64,000 bases of DNA from NCBI RefSeq assembly GCF_014647075.1, contig NZ_BMOM01000008.1, positions 52,316-116,315 on the forward strand, given 5' to 3'. The notes under the pieces were generated by a model. That model was not told where the DNA came from. It ran no database searches and was given only the letters and a program-made list of their open reading frames with translations. Source of the stretch: Deinococcus aerophilus (GTDB taxonomy: Bacteria; Deinococcota; Deinococci; Deinococcales; Deinococcaceae). Both the position numbers and the translations under genes were made by a program. Positions within the stretch are counted from its first letter, which is position 1, and every line of letters starts with the position of its first letter. Below are positions 33,684 through 45,744 of this stretch, in pieces.

Positions 33684-34729
33684 ATGAACCGACTGGAACA
33701 GGTCAGAGACGCCCTGAAGGGGGCGGGGGTGGACGCGCTGTGGGTGAGCCATCCGGCCAACGTACGGACCCTTACGGGCTTCACGTCGCCGGCAGACGGC
33801 AAGGTGCTCGTCACGGCGGACGCCGCCACGCTGTACACCGACGCCCGCTACACGGTCCAGGCCCAGCAGGAATCGGCCATTCCACAATTCATTGCGCGCC
33901 CCCCGGAAACGTACCGCCACGCCGCCGCCGCCGTGGCGGGGGGCCGGGTGGGCTTCGAGGCCGACCATCTGACGGTGGCCGGCCTCGAAGAGCTGCGCAC
34001 GCACTGGCCCGAGGCCGAACTGGTGGCCCTGAGCGGCGTGGTGCAGGAACTCCGGCAGATCAAGTCTGCAGGGGAGTTGGAAGCCATCCGCGCGGCGCAG
34101 ACCCTGGCCGACCGGGTCTTTGCCGAGGTGCGCCCAATGATCCGGGCCGGGGTCCGCGAACTGGACGTAGCCCTGGAGATCGAAAACCGGCTGCGTCAGG
34201 CAGGAGCCACCGCTGCCTTCGACGTGATCGTGGCGAGCGGGCCGCGCGGCGCGATGCCGCATGGCGTCGCCTCGGAGCGGGTAATTGAAGCCGGCGAGCT
34301 GGTGACCGTGGACATGGGCGCGCGCCTGAACGGATACAACAGCGACATGACCCGCACGGTGGCGGTCGGAGAACCGTCCGGGGAAATGCGCCGGGTCTAC
34401 CGCGCGGTGCTGGAGGCCGAACAGGCCGCCGTCGCCGCCGTGAAACCCGGGATGCGGGCCGCCGAGCTGGACGCGATTGCCCGCGACATTCTGGCCGGCC
34501 ACGGGCTGGGCGAGGCTTTTGCTCACTCGCTGGGCCACGGAGTCGGGCTGGAGGTTCACGAAGGACCGGGGCTGCGCGGCACCAGCGAGGACGTGCTGGC
34601 GGCGGGCATGGTGATCACGATCGAACCGGGCGCGTACCTGCCGGACGTGGGGGGGGTGCGCATTGAGGACCTGCTGCTCGTGACCGAGACCGGACATGAG
34701 GTCCTGAGCCACGCGCCCAAGGAGGACGT

Positions 34730-34733
<4 letters not shown>
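33684..34733 (+). CDS. Xaa-Pro aminopeptidase family (M24B) peptidase
   Basis: A 349-residue metallopeptidase removing N-terminal residues before proline. The creatinase-like N-terminal domain (residues 1-125) is followed by the pita-bread catalytic domain. The five metal ligands are all present: D210 (VTVDMG), D221 (NSDMTRTV), H285 (LGHGVG), E314 (ITIEPG) and E328 (RIEDLL). It is cytoplasmic. The last codons overlap the start of rlpA (TTGA), so the two are one operon even though one acts inside and the other outside the cell. Confidence 0.92.
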
Positions 34734-35233
<500 letters not shown>

Positions 35234-35322
35234 GTGGCCCTGCCGACTGGATGGGGGCGGTCTTCCCACATTCTGTCCCCGGACGCCGGGTGACTGCGCG
35301 GGCGCTCCCAGGCCGGGGATGT

Positions 35323-35328
35323 TAGAAT
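35323..35328 (+). promoter_or_regulatory. -10 element (TAGAAT) of the YbjN gene
   Basis: TAGAAT lies 65 bases upstream of the ATG, giving a leader of about 60 bases ending in GAGGAGG. Confidence 0.5.
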
Positions 35329-35393
35329 CGTTCGGGTTTCAACCACACGGTTCAAATTTGCAGTTGAGCTTCACCCCGAGGAGGATGGTTTTA

Positions 35394-35855
35394 ATGACGA
35401 TGGAAACGGCACTGCTGACCCTGGACACGCTGGCGAAGTACCTCAAGGAAAAAGAGGTCCAGCTCGATATGGAAGAGAACAACGGCCAGCGCTTTATCCG
35501 CATGGGCTGGCGTTTTGAGATGGGCGACGCCGCCGTGCTGGTCAGCGTCAACGACGGTCCGAACAACACCTCGCGTCTGGAAGTCACCTGCGTGACCCAG
35601 AAGCAGTACGGGGATCGCCGCGACGAAGTGGTCAACATGCTCAACGACCGCAACCGCGAGCGCGCCTTTGCCCGCAGCATCGACGCCGACGGCAACGTCT
35701 GGCTGGAGTATGTGGGCTTCTACCCCACCCTGGCCGAAATGCCCCAGGAAACCTTCGACACGCTGTTCGGCGGCGTGCTGATGCACTTCCAGGACGATTA
35801 CGCGACCCTGGAAGGCTTTGTACCCGGCCCGCAGCTGCAGCAGCCTCAGGCCTGA
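35394..35855 (+). CDS. YbjN domain-containing protein
   Basis: A 153-residue acidic cytoplasmic protein of the YbjN / type III secretion chaperone-like fold. It opens with [19 protein letters not shown], has the [18 protein letters not shown] strand pair, and closes with a helical [16 protein letters not shown] segment. In E. coli YbjN affects stress and motility, but the biochemical role is unknown. The ATG at 35394 has a strong GGAGG nine bases upstream and a long leader. Good leader and ribosome binding site suggest substantial expression. A hairpin follows the stop. Confidence 0.82.
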   Translation: MTMETALLTLDTLAKYLKEKEVQLDMEENNGQRFIRMGWRFEMGDAAVLVSVNDGPNNTSRLEVTCVTQKQYGDRRDEVVNMLNDRNRERAFARSIDADGNVWLEYVGFYPTLAEMPQETFDTLFGGVLMHFQDDYATLEGFVPGPQLQQPQA

Positions 35856-35871
35856 GGATACCGGTGTAGCA

Positions 35872-35903
35872 AGAGGGGGCCGTGCCAGGTGCACGGCCCC
35901 TCT
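35872..35903 (+). terminator. Hairpin between YbjN and pepF
   Basis: AGAGGGGGCCGTGC pairs with GCACGGCCCCTCT, with one extra G and a five-base loop. The T-tract is poor. It lies between convergent genes and may serve both. Confidence 0.5.
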
Positions 35904-35949
35904 GCTGTACTCAGGGGGCGGAGACCCGCCGCCCCCACCGTGATGTCCG

Positions 35950-37758
<1,809 letters not shown>

Positions 37759-37765
37759 GGTCTGG

Positions 37766-37771
37766 AGGCTA
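37766..37771 (-). promoter_or_regulatory. -10 element (TAGCCT) of pepF
   Basis: TAGCCT plus seven bases leads to ATG 37758, leaderless. Confidence 0.55.
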
Positions 37772-37806
37772 GCATCTGCTCACGTTCTCGCCCGGTATGG
37801 CGGGAC

Positions 37807-37812
37807 TACAGT
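37807..37812 (+). promoter_or_regulatory. -10 element (TACAGT) of the MFS leader
   Basis: TACAGT plus seven bases leads to ATG 37820, the start of the seven-codon frame rather than the transporter itself. Confidence 0.55.
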
Positions 37813-37819
37813 GGTCCGG

Positions 37820-37843
37820 ATGAATGGACGGACCCCCCTGTGA
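37820..37843 (+). CDS. Seven-codon leaderless leader peptide (MNGRTPL)
   Basis: A frame of seven codons placed exactly where a leaderless start is expected. Its TGA overlaps the GTG of the transporter gene as GTGA. The transporter has no ribosome binding site of its own, so ribosomes that enter at the leaderless ATG would terminate and restart at the GTG. This reads as a translational entry device rather than a functional peptide. It could instead be fortuitous, with the mRNA start placed differently. Confidence 0.5.
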   Translation: MNGRTPL

Positions 37844-39063
37844 CGACCACCGCAACGACCCTCCCGGCGCCGGGCCTCGGGGCCATGCTGCGCTTGCCCC
37901 ACGCCGTTGGACTGGCCCTGAGCGTGTTTATCCTGGGCTTCGGCCTGTCGCTGGCCGTGCCGTACATGGCGCTGTACGCCGTGAACCGCGCGGGCATGAC
38001 CCCGCTGCAGCTGGGCACCTTCCTGACCGTGAGCGCCATCAGCGCTGTGGGGGTCGCCACGCTGCTCGCGCGTTGGTCCGACCGCCTGCCGAACCGCAAA
38101 CCCATCGTGCTCGCCACGCTGGCGGCGGGGGCGGCGGCCTACGCCCTGATCAGCGTCACGCCCCATTTTTCTGGACTGCTGGCCATTGGGGCGCTGCTGC
38201 TGTCGCTGGGGGCCGCCGCTTTTCCGCAGGTGTTCTCCTTTGCCCGCGCCAGCCTGCAGGATGTGCCGGCTGACCTGGCCGACCGCGCCATGACGGTGCT
38301 GAGGTCGGTGTTCAGCCTGTCGTGGGTGGTCGGCCCCGGCCTGGGAGCCGCGATCCTCGTGGGCGCCGATTACCACGCCGTGTTCCTGAGTGCCAGCCTG
38401 TGCTTTGCGCTCGCGGCACTGCCACTGCTCCGCGTGCCGGGCCGCCGTCCCCAGCCCAACACGGGCACCACCCCCGTGGCGGACCGTCCCCGCCCGGGCA
38501 ACCGCTCCGCCATTGCCTGGGGAGCGCTCGCCTTCGTGCTGTACGGCATGAGCATGCAGATGGGCATGGCGATGTTTCCGCTGTTCATCACCAAGACCCT
38601 GGGCGGCAGCGGCAGCGAGGTCGGCTTTCTGGTGGGGCTGTGCGCCCTGCTGGAAATTCCCGTCATGCTCGCCCTGGTCACGCTGCGCCGCCTGCCCGGC
38701 GTTCCCGTCCTGATCGCGGCGGGCATGGGGCTGTTCGTGGCCCATTTTGCCCTGATCGTCGTGGCCGACAGCCTGCCCCTGCTCGTGGCCGCCCAGGTGA
38801 TCCGCGCCGTCGTGCTGGCGATTCTGGCCGGGCTGGGTATGACCTACTTCCAGACCCTGATGCCGGGGCGCTTCAGCGCAGCCACCACCATGTTCGCCAA
38901 CACGTCCAGCGTGGGCGGCATGCTCAGCGGCATCACGTCGGGTGCGGTCGCCCAGACCTTCGGCTACCGCAGCGTGTTCGTGGTGTGTGCGGCCCTGACC
39001 CTGACGGCCTTCGTGGTCATGACCGCCAACAACCGCCGTCAGGCCCTGGCCCCGGCGGCCTGA
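37840..39063 (+). CDS. MFS transporter
   Basis: A 407-residue major facilitator with about twelve TM helices. The loop between helices 2 and 3 reads [15 protein letters not shown], a recognisable variant of the GxxxDRxGRR signature. The sequence [23 protein letters not shown]-like helix 7 and two related halves fit the sugar/drug efflux branch (SetA-like). Substrate and direction are unknown. No ATG exists in frame at the N-terminus; GTG 37840 overlaps a seven-codon upstream frame. The next gene, trpA, is convergent. Confidence 0.86.
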   Translation: MTTTATTLPAPGLGAMLRLPHAVGLALSVFILGFGLSLAVPYMALYAVNRAGMTPLQLGTFLTVSAISAVGVATLLARWSDRLPNRKPIVLATLAAGAAAYALISVTPHFSGLLAIGALLLSLGAAAFPQVFSFARASLQDVPADLADRAMTVLRSVFSLSWVVGPGLGAAILVGADYHAVFLSASLCFALAALPLLRVPGRRPQPNTGTTPVADRPRPGNRSAIAWGALAFVLYGMSMQMGMAMFPLFITKTLGGSGSEVGFLVGLCALLEIPVMLALVTLRRLPGVPVLIAAGMGLFVAHFALIVVADSLPLLVAAQVIRAVVLAILAGLGMTYFQTLMPGRFSAATTMFANTSSVGGMLSGITSGAVAQTFGYRSVFVVCAALTLTAFVVMTANNRRQALAPAA

Positions 39064-39145
39064 GGAGTTCCGCACAGCACCGGGGGCGGAGAAGGGGAAA
39101 CAGACCGTGTCTTGCTTGCCCGCCCCCGGCCCCGGCCCGGAGACG

Positions 39146-39942
39146 TTACTTCTGACAGCCGTCGGCGATGGTGGCGACGAGCGCGGCCACGTCCTGGCCG
39201 TGGTTGATGGCATTGATAAAGGCGCTGCCCACCACCACGCCGTCGGCCACGGCGGCCACCTGATGGGCGGTACCGGCATCCTTCACGCCGAAGCCCACCG
39301 CGACCGGCACCCGCGCGTGTTCACGGGCCAGGGCGAGCATCGCCGGCACCTCGTTCAGGGCCGTTGCCTCCCGTGCGCCGGTCACGCCGGTCACACTGAC
39401 CGCGTACAGGAAGCCGGTGCAGGCCTCCGCCACCAGCTTCACGCGTGCGGGGGTGCTGGTCGGGGCGATCAGGAAGGTCACGGCCAGGCCGTGCTCGGCG
39501 GCCAGATCCGCAATTTCCAGGTCCTGATCCGGGGGCAGGTCCGGAAGAATCAGGCCGTCCACGCCCGCCTCCTGGGCCAGCCGCATGAACTCGCGCGGGC
39601 CGACGGCATAGATCGGATTGACGTAGGTCATGACCACGATGGGCGTGTCGTGGCGCGTCCGCAGTTCCCGGACCGCCTCCAGCGTGCGCCGGGTGCTCGT
39701 GCCGCCCTCCAGCGCCTGCTCGGAGGCCCGCTGAATGGTGGGGCCGTCGCCCAGCGGATCGCTGTACGGCAGGCCGACTTCCAGAATGTCGGCGCGCTCG
39801 AGCAGGGTATCGGCCAGGGCGGGAAAGGCCGCTGCCGAGGGAAACCCCGCCGTCATGAAGGGGATAAAGGCGGCGCGGCCCTGTGCCTGCGCGGCCTCAA
39901 AGGCGGCGTGGATGCGCGCCACGCCCCGGGACTGGGTGGCGG

Positions 39943-39946
<4 letters not shown>
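39146..39946 (-). CDS. trpA: Tryptophan synthase alpha subunit
   Basis: TrpA cleaves indole-3-glycerol phosphate and feeds indole through a tunnel to TrpB. It has 266 residues in a TIM barrel. The catalytic Glu is in [16 protein letters not shown] and the Asp in that same DP segment; [27 protein letters not shown] and VGFGVKDA are characteristic. The ATG overlaps the trpB stop (ATGA), so alpha and beta are made together from the promoter upstream of trpB. Confidence 0.97.
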
Positions 39947-41205
<1,259 letters not shown>

Positions 41206-41236
41206 GGCCCCAGCGTAAAAGTTTGGACCCGAACCA

Positions 41237-41265
41237 ATTGTAGGAAACTTAGACAAGTTGTCTAA
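41237..41265 (-). promoter_or_regulatory. trpBA promoter (TTAGAC, 17 bases, TACAAT)
   Basis: The -10 TACAAT (41237-41242) and the -35 TTAGAC (41260-41265) are 17 bases apart, the ideal spacing. The mRNA would have a leader of about 30 bases before trpB. The -35 lies inside the 25-base palindrome. Confidence 0.7.
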
Positions 41266-41269
41266 GTTT
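41245..41269. promoter_or_regulatory. 25-base palindromic operator candidate of trpBA
   Basis: Two perfect 12-base arms, AAACTTAGACAA and TTGTCTAAGTTT, meet around one central base. The palindrome covers the -35 and most of the spacer of the trpBA promoter and overlaps the last two bases of the preceding gluQ gene. Repressor binding would block RNA polymerase. As RNA it could also form a weak hairpin. Confidence 0.7.
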
Positions 41270-42170
41270 AGCTGAGGTCTGGTGTAGGCCGGCGGCTCCA
41301 GACCTCCTGCCAGAACGGAATCAGCTCGGAGCCCGTCACCTCCTCGGGCACCAGCCAGCCCAGGCCGCGCGCCAGTTCAGAGAGAACGCGTTCTGGAGAT
41401 TCACCCGATTCGCGCAGCGTCATGATCGGCGGCGCACCGCCCCGCTTGGCCAGACGCTCGCCCCGGAAGTCGGTCATCAGCGGCACGTGCAGGTAACGGG
41501 GAGTGACATACCCCAGCGCTCGCTGCAGAGCGACCTGCCGGGGCGTGGCCGTCCACAGGTCTGCGCCGCGCAGCACGTCGGTCACGCCGCTGTGTGCGTC
41601 GTCCACGACCACCGCGAGGTGGTACGCGAACACGCCGTCGTTGCGCTGCAACACAAGGTCCCCCACCTCGGACGGCAGGTCCTGGCACAGAATGGCCCCG
41701 GTCCAGGCGTCCGGGACACACACCGTCTCGGCGGGCACCTGCCAGCGCCGTGCAGCGGGGCGCGGATCACCAGGAGCGGAAGCGCTGCGGCAGGTGCCCG
41801 GGTACACGGGTTCACTGCCATGCGGAGCCCCGGCACTGTCCTGGATGGCGGCGGCGATCTCGCGGCGGGTGCAGGTGCAGGGGTAGGTGGTGAGGGTGTT
41901 CAGGGCGTGTGCGTAGAATTCCAGACGCTCTGATTGTATATATTCCTCATCCCAGTCCAGGCCCAGCCAGTCCAGATCCCGCCGGGTCGCGTCATAGGCC
42001 CAGGCCCGCACGCGGCCGGTGTCGAGGTCCTCAAAGCGCAGCAGATGCCGCCCGCCGTGGGTGCGGGTGTGCAGCCACGCGAGCAGGGCGGTGCGGGCAT
42101 TGCCCAGGTGCATTCCCCCGGTGGGGCTGGGCGCGAAGCGTCCCACCATGCGGCGGCTCTTGGTGCTCAC
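41268..42170 (-). CDS. gluQ: Glutamyl-Q tRNA(Asp) synthetase
   Basis: A GluRS paralogue that lacks the anticodon-binding domain and attaches glutamate to the queuosine of tRNA-Asp. It has 300 residues, matching the family. The HIGH-like site is in [16 protein letters not shown], zinc-binding Cys residues are in [10 protein letters not shown], with a further Cys in YPGTCR, and the KMSKS region is ERLAKRGG. The GTG start fits the TAGCCT hexamer seven bases upstream. It lies in front of trpBA, but trpBA has its own promoter just after its stop. Confidence 0.92.
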   Translation of the reverse strand: MSTKSRRMVGRFAPSPTGGMHLGNARTALLAWLHTRTHGGRHLLRFEDLDTGRVRAWAYDATRRDLDWLGLDWDEEYIQSERLEFYAHALNTLTTYPCTCTRREIAAAIQDSAGAPHGSEPVYPGTCRSASAPGDPRPAARRWQVPAETVCVPDAWTGAILCQDLPSEVGDLVLQRNDGVFAYHLAVVVDDAHSGVTDVLRGADLWTATPRQVALQRALGYVTPRYLHVPLMTDFRGERLAKRGGAPPIMTLRESGESPERVLSELARGLGWLVPEEVTGSELIPFWQEVWSRRPTPDLS

Positions 42171-42177
42171 GGTGCCG

Positions 42178-42183
42178 AGGCTA
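42178..42183 (-). promoter_or_regulatory. -10 element (TAGCCT) of gluQ
   Basis: TAGCCT plus seven bases leads to GTG 42170. This supports GTG as the gluQ start. Confidence 0.55.
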
Positions 42184-42218
42184 GCGTGTGCTCGGCGGAC
42201 ACGGCCAGCGCGGCACGC

Positions 42219-42464
42219 TCAGGCGCGGTCACGCAGCCAGGCGAGCAGCAGGTCCTCGACCAGTTCACTGACGCTTTCGGCGGGATCGCCGTCGCCCTTG
42301 ACCTCACGCCACACCGCCCGCACGGTTTCCTTGCGGACATAGATCGCCTCCACCCGCTCCTCGGTCTCGCCCTTGCGCCGACCGTCGGGTTCCGGGGTGG
42401 CCTTGCGAAGTTTGGCCTGCTTGCGGCCTCCCTTCTTTCCGTCCAGATACGCAAAGCGTGCCAT
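42219..42464 (-). CDS. Small basic protein coupled to a ParA-like ATPase
   Basis: An 81-residue basic protein. The N-terminal half is lysine/arginine-rich and probably flexible (MARFAYLDGKKGGRKQAK), and the C-terminal half is helical (VRAVWREV, SELVEDLLLAWLRDR). It begins 13 bases after the ParA-like gene, so the pair is one operon. Small partners of chromosomal or plasmid ParA proteins can be DNA-binding centromere factors or ATPase stimulators; the basic N-terminus is compatible with either. I do not recognise a named family. Confidence 0.65.
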   Translation of the reverse strand: MARFAYLDGKKGGRKQAKLRKATPEPDGRRKGETEERVEAIYVRKETVRAVWREVKGDGDPAESVSELVEDLLLAWLRDRA

Positions 42465-42477
42465 CAGTCCCGCACCC

Positions 42478-43104
42478 TCACAGCAGTTCCCGCGAGAGGG
42501 TCAGGATGTCGTTCCAAGCGGTCTCGGCGCGGGCGTCGCGCACGTTGCAGGCGAGCACGCCCAGCTCGGCCGCCTTCTGATACGCGGCGTAGTGGCGGAC
42601 CAGGGTGTTGCACACGGTCAGGCCCTCGTCGCGCAGGTTCTCGCGAGCCTCCTCTCCGGCGCGGCCCACCGGGGGCACCCGGGTCAGGACCACGCGCGCC
42701 TTGCGCCCTGCCTCGCCGTCGCCGCCCAGAAAGTCCAGCAGTTCCCGGGTGGCCTCCAGCTCCAGCGCGCCCGGCCCGCACGGCACCAGAATCACGTCGG
42801 CCCGCGTGGCGAGGCGGCGCAGCTCCTTGCGCTTCGGGCGGCCCTCGGTATCGATCAGAACAACGTCGGCGTCGGCCAGCTTCTTCGGCCGCACGTCGTC
42901 CGGCGCCAGCACCGGGAAGGCCAGCTCCACCCCGGCGCCGGGGGGCGATCGCCGCGCCCAGCGCAAGCTGCTGCCCACCCGTCCGTCCTCATCGACCAGC
43001 ACGGCATGCAGGCCGCGCTGGTGAAAGGCCCCGGTCAGGTGAACGGCCAGCGTGCTCTTGCCCACGCCTCCCTTTTCCGATGTGATGGCGATGACGCGGG
43101 GCAT
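42478..43104 (-). CDS. ParA-family partition ATPase
   Basis: A 208-residue deviant-Walker ATPase. The P-loop [12 protein letters not shown] (about residues 6-17) has the signature Lys of ParA/MinD proteins, VDEDGR is the A' motif and VVLIDTEGR is Walker B. It is a short type without an N-terminal DNA-binding domain, as in ParA-like positioning proteins (ParC, McdA or chromosomal orphans). No ParB box is adjacent; the only partner is the downstream 81-residue basic protein. The start is supported by TACGCT six bases upstream. Confidence 0.88.
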   Translation of the reverse strand: MPRVIAITSEKGGVGKSTLAVHLTGAFHQRGLHAVLVDEDGRVGSSLRWARRSPPGAGVELAFPVLAPDDVRPKKLADADVVLIDTEGRPKRKELRRLATRADVILVPCGPGALELEATRELLDFLGGDGEAGRKARVVLTRVPPVGRAGEEARENLRDEGLTVCNTLVRHYAAYQKAAELGVLACNVRDARAETAWNDILTLSRELL

Positions 43105-43110
43105 GACGGG

Positions 43111-43116
43111 AGCGTA
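43111..43116 (-). promoter_or_regulatory. -10 element (TACGCT) of the ParA-like gene
   Basis: TACGCT plus six bases leads to ATG 43104, leaderless. Confidence 0.5.
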
Positions 43117-43193
43117 CCAGACGCAGCCGAGCGGCGTGTCAGGCCCGCACAGGTCGGCACCAGGGCGGCACCAGGGCGGGCAAAATAGGAGAC

Positions 43194-43433
43194 ATGACCG
43201 AAGACCGCCTGAACACCCTGATGGACTCCGAGGCGTACTGGACGGCCCTGGCGATGAAGGAACAGGGCAGCCGTTTCTACCGCGCTCTAGGCGAGGCGCT
43301 GGACGCCGCCGACATTCCCAACCGCCGCCGGATCTACCAGACCTGGCCCGACGCCCTGTGGGACTTCTACCTGCGCGGCCTGCGCTTGGAGGCCGGGGAA
43401 GTGTCGCCGTCGGTGGGGGGATCATCGGGCTGA
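43194..43433 (+). CDS. Small hypothetical protein, 79 residues
   Basis: A 79-residue mostly helical acidic protein starting [21 protein letters not shown] and rich in Trp/Tyr ([24 protein letters not shown]). I do not recognise the family. GGAGA precedes the ATG by three bases. It lies divergent from the ParA-like gene and directly upstream of bshB. The amino-acid pattern looks like a real folded protein; the C-terminal ten residues (PSVGGSSG) appear disordered and overlap an opposing frame. Confidence 0.6.
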   Translation: MTEDRLNTLMDSEAYWTALAMKEQGSRFYRALGEALDAADIPNRRRIYQTWPDALWDFYLRGLRLEAGEVSPSVGGSSG

Positions 43434-43633
43434 AAGGTCAGAGCGGCGGCCGCGGCACGGGTCAGGGTGCCGATGGTCTGAAGCACGCTGGAGGGACGCT
43501 GCCGGCGCACACGCTGATGCTGGCGGGCCTTGCGGGCCCGGTCCCGCGCGCCGGGGCCCCCGTCCGGCTGACCGATGACGCCGAGAGAAGCGGCGCGGAG
43601 GACGGCGAGAAGAGTGCTCAGGACCGTGCGCAT
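43367..43633 (-). CDS. Uncertain small frame, 88 residues
   Basis: An 88-codon minus-strand frame starting [19 protein letters not shown], with AAGGA nine bases before the ATG. It covers most of the 258 bases between the 79-residue gene and bshB, and overlaps the former by 67 bases. The N-terminus could be a short membrane or signal segment; the rest is Arg-rich and of low complexity, and is not like any family I know. Antisense coincidence is about as likely as a gene. Confidence 0.28.
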   Translation of the reverse strand: MRTVLSTLLAVLRAASLGVIGQPDGGPGARDRARKARQHQRVRRQRPSSVLQTIGTLTRAAAAALTFQPDDPPTDGDTSPASKRRPRR

Positions 43634-43678
43634 GGGCGATGTTCCTTACGGGACGCGGGCGCGGAAGGTTCCCGGCAC

Positions 43679-43684
43679 TAGACT
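43679..43684 (+). promoter_or_regulatory. -10 element (TAGACT) of bshB
   Basis: TAGACT plus seven bases leads to ATG 43692, leaderless. Confidence 0.55.
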
Positions 43685-43691
43685 TGGCGGC

Positions 43692-44519
43692 ATGACCGTT
43701 ACTCCCACCCTGCTGGCCGTGTTCGCCCATCCCGACGACGAGGCGTTTTCCGTCGGCGGCACCCTGACCCACTACGCCCGCCGGGGCGTGCGGGTGCAGC
43801 TCGCCTGCGCGACCCGCGGCGAGGCGGGCAAGATCACCGTGCCGGGCATGACCGTGGACGACCTGGGCCAGCAGCGCGAGCAGGAACTGCGTGAGGCCTG
43901 CCGCGCCCTGGAGATCCCCGAGCCGGTCTTTCTGGACTTTCACGACTCGGGCCGCTACGAGCGCACCCGCACGAACGATCCGCAGGCGCTGATGAACGTG
44001 AACCCGCTGGACGTGGAGGTCGGGCTGCGCGCCCTGATCGCCGAGGTGCAGCCGCAGGTGATGGTGACCTTCGATCCGCACGGCGGCTACGGCCACATCG
44101 ACCACCTGCAGATTCACCGGGCGGCGGTGGCGGCCTTCTTCAGCACCGGCGTGCTGCCCTACGGCGGCCCGCAGCGGCTGTATTACACCGCCCTGAACGT
44201 GGAAGCGGCCCGGGGCCTGTCGCGCATGGGTGAGAATCTGGACCCCGAAGTGTACGGCGTCTCGGACAGCACCGTGGCGGTGCAGATGGACGTCAGCCCG
44301 TACCGCGAGAACAAGAAGGCCGCGCTCGCCGCCCACGGCACCCAGATGGGCACCCAGAGCCGCCTGGGCCAGATGTCACAAGAAGAGCGCGAGGAAATGG
44401 AGCGGCGCATGCTGAGCCACGAGGCCTTCAGCATCGGGGGCACGCGCACGCCGCTGGTCAACTGGCCGCTGCGTGGCCTGTTCGACGGCGTGCCGGGCTG
44501 CGAGGGCGTCGACGGCTGA
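43692..44519 (+). CDS. bshB: PIG-L family deacetylase (bacillithiol GlcNAc-Mal deacetylase)
   Basis: A zinc deacetylase of 275 residues. The metal site is AHPDDEAF (H13, D16) with the third ligand H138 in GYGHIDHLQIH; D15 is the catalytic base. In bacillithiol synthesis BshB removes the acetyl of GlcNAc-malate made by BshA, which is encoded 13 kb to the left. The mycothiol enzymes MshB/Mca are the close alternative, but this lineage makes bacillithiol. The third gene (bshC) is not in the window. It converges on the DJ-1/PfpI gene. Confidence 0.85.
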   Translation: MTVTPTLLAVFAHPDDEAFSVGGTLTHYARRGVRVQLACATRGEAGKITVPGMTVDDLGQQREQELREACRALEIPEPVFLDFHDSGRYERTRTNDPQALMNVNPLDVEVGLRALIAEVQPQVMVTFDPHGGYGHIDHLQIHRAAVAAFFSTGVLPYGGPQRLYYTALNVEAARGLSRMGENLDPEVYGVSDSTVAVQMDVSPYRENKKAALAAHGTQMGTQSRLGQMSQEEREEMERRMLSHEAFSIGGTRTPLVNWPLRGLFDGVPGCEGVDG

Positions 44520-44538
44520 GCCCCTGGACAACAGGCAC

Positions 44539-45120
44539 TCAGCGGTGGCCCAGACGCTGCGCGGCCTCGGCTGCGGCGTCGGGGCCCCACAGCGCGGCCG
44601 CGACATGCAGAGCGGCGTGCAGGGCGGGCAGCCCACCGGGAGCGGTACACAGCCCGGCGTCGGTCACGGTCTCGCCGGCCCGCACGTCCTTCACGCCGTG
44701 ACCCCACAGGGTATCGGCGAGGTCGGCGGGGCCGCCCACCTCACGCCCGCGCAGCGTCCCCGCCTCGCCGAGCAGCAACAGGCCGCTGCCGCTCGCGCCG
44801 GTGGGCAGGGTGACGTGCGCCGCCAGAAACGACCGGAGCAGAGGGTCCCGGGCGGCCTTCTGTGCGCCGGGGCCGCCAGGGATCAGGACAGCAGCCGGCT
44901 CGGGCAGGGCGGCGTACAGCACGTGTGGCGTGCTCACCAGACCGCCGGCCGTGACGATGCTGACACGCGAGCGGCTGACGGTTCGCACCGTGTCGGGACC
45001 GCCACACAGGCGGCATACCGTGACCATGATGCCCAGTTCCAGTTCGCTGACGCCCGCGTAGACGGGAACGGCGACCAGCGGACCCGGAACGGGCAACCCA
45101 TCGGTGCCCGGCAGACTCAT
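44539..45120 (-). CDS. DJ-1/PfpI family protein
   Basis: A 193-residue protein of the DJ-1/PfpI (type 1 glutamine-amidotransferase-like) fold. It has VAVPVYAGVSELELG at the N-terminus and AAVLIPGGPGAQ in the middle. The nucleophile-elbow position reads TGASGSGLLLLGEAG, where the usual Cys appears replaced by Ser or Gly; this may mean it is not an active glyoxalase/amidase. It resembles the ligand-binding half of AraC-type regulators without the DNA-binding half. It is the last gene of a coupled three-gene operon. Confidence 0.75.
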   Translation of the reverse strand: MSLPGTDGLPVPGPLVAVPVYAGVSELELGIMVTVCRLCGGPDTVRTVSRSRVSIVTAGGLVSTPHVLYAALPEPAAVLIPGGPGAQKAARDPLLRSFLAAHVTLPTGASGSGLLLLGEAGTLRGREVGGPADLADTLWGHGVKDVRAGETVTDAGLCTAPGGLPALHAALHVAAALWGPDAAAEAAQRLGHR

Positions 45121-45314
45121 TCGCTGTCGAGGCGCCGCAGACGGTACTCCCGCCGCGCCATGGGCGGGGCCACCACGCCCTCTTCGATCAGGGTCTGTGC
45201 GGCGGCCTCGGGCAGGCGCTCGACGCGCAGCAGGTAGGAGCGCAGGCTGTGCGGGCCGTCGAACCGGTGGGGATGCGGGTCCCCCTCGACCAGCAGATCG
45301 AGCCAGCGGATCAT
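45117..45314 (-). CDS. Small hypothetical protein, 65 residues
   Basis: A 65-residue protein, MIRWLDLLVEGDPHPHRFDG to ARREYRLRRLDSE. It has an acidic N-terminus and a basic C-terminus, and is likely helical with LRSYLLRVERLPEAAAQ. I recognise no family. Both ends are coupled: its ATG overlaps the upstream gene stop and its stop overlaps the DJ-1 gene start (ATGA twice). That placement makes it a credible gene despite its size. Confidence 0.62.
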   Translation of the reverse strand: MIRWLDLLVEGDPHPHRFDGPHSLRSYLLRVERLPEAAAQTLIEEGVVAPPMARREYRLRRLDSE

Positions 45315-45700
45315 AGCTCGCGCAGGTCCTCCCACAGCTGCCAGCCCACACCCTCAGGGGTGCCGTCCAGCAGAGGCCCCAGCGCCTGCGAGGCGGCGCT
45401 GGCGTCCTCGTGCAGGGCGGCGTTGTCGGGACGCTCCTCGTACACCCGCAGGACCGTGAACTGGTAGAAGGTCTGCGAGGCGGTGGGGTCGCCATTCTCG
45501 AAAAAGGCGAACGGCGGATTGACCGTGTCCCACAGCACGTGGGCACTTTCCTGCTCGGCCAAGCCAGGCGGCGAGGGCAGGTCGAGTTCACGGGGCAGAT
45601 AGTGTTCCAGGTCAATGTCGGCGTCCTGAGCATGCCAGACATAGCCCTGCAGCAGACGGATGGCGGCGCGGCCTCCGGCCTGCGGTTCGGTGGTCCTCAC
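45311..45700 (-). CDS. Hypothetical protein, 129 residues
   Basis: A 129-residue acidic protein. Recognisable stretches are LLQGYVWHAQDADIDLEHYLP, LPSPPGLAEQESAHVLWDTV and TFYQFTVLRVYEERPDN. I do not recognise the family; the even mix of Trp, Tyr and Leu indicates a folded protein. The start is GTG 45700, seven bases after TATGCT. The nearby in-frame ATG (45712) lies inside that hexamer and is rejected. It is the first gene of the operon leading to the 65-residue and DJ-1/PfpI proteins. Confidence 0.62.
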   Translation of the reverse strand: MRTTEPQAGGRAAIRLLQGYVWHAQDADIDLEHYLPRELDLPSPPGLAEQESAHVLWDTVNPPFAFFENGDPTASQTFYQFTVLRVYEERPDNAALHEDASAASQALGPLLDGTPEGVGWQLWEDLREL

Positions 45701-45707
45701 GCCGCAC

Positions 45708-45713
45708 AGCATA
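45708..45713 (-). promoter_or_regulatory. -10 element (TATGCT) of the three-gene operon
   Basis: TATGCT plus seven bases leads to GTG 45700. The hexamer contains an ATG, which would mislead a start predictor. Confidence 0.5.
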
Positions 45714-45744
45714 CCTGCTCGGCGCGGCGGGGCAAGCCGGACCT

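Noticed and set aside
43155..43177. Two 11-base direct copies of GGCACCAGGGC
   Set aside because: Only two units, upstream of the ParA promoter, in a low-complexity stretch; could be chance.
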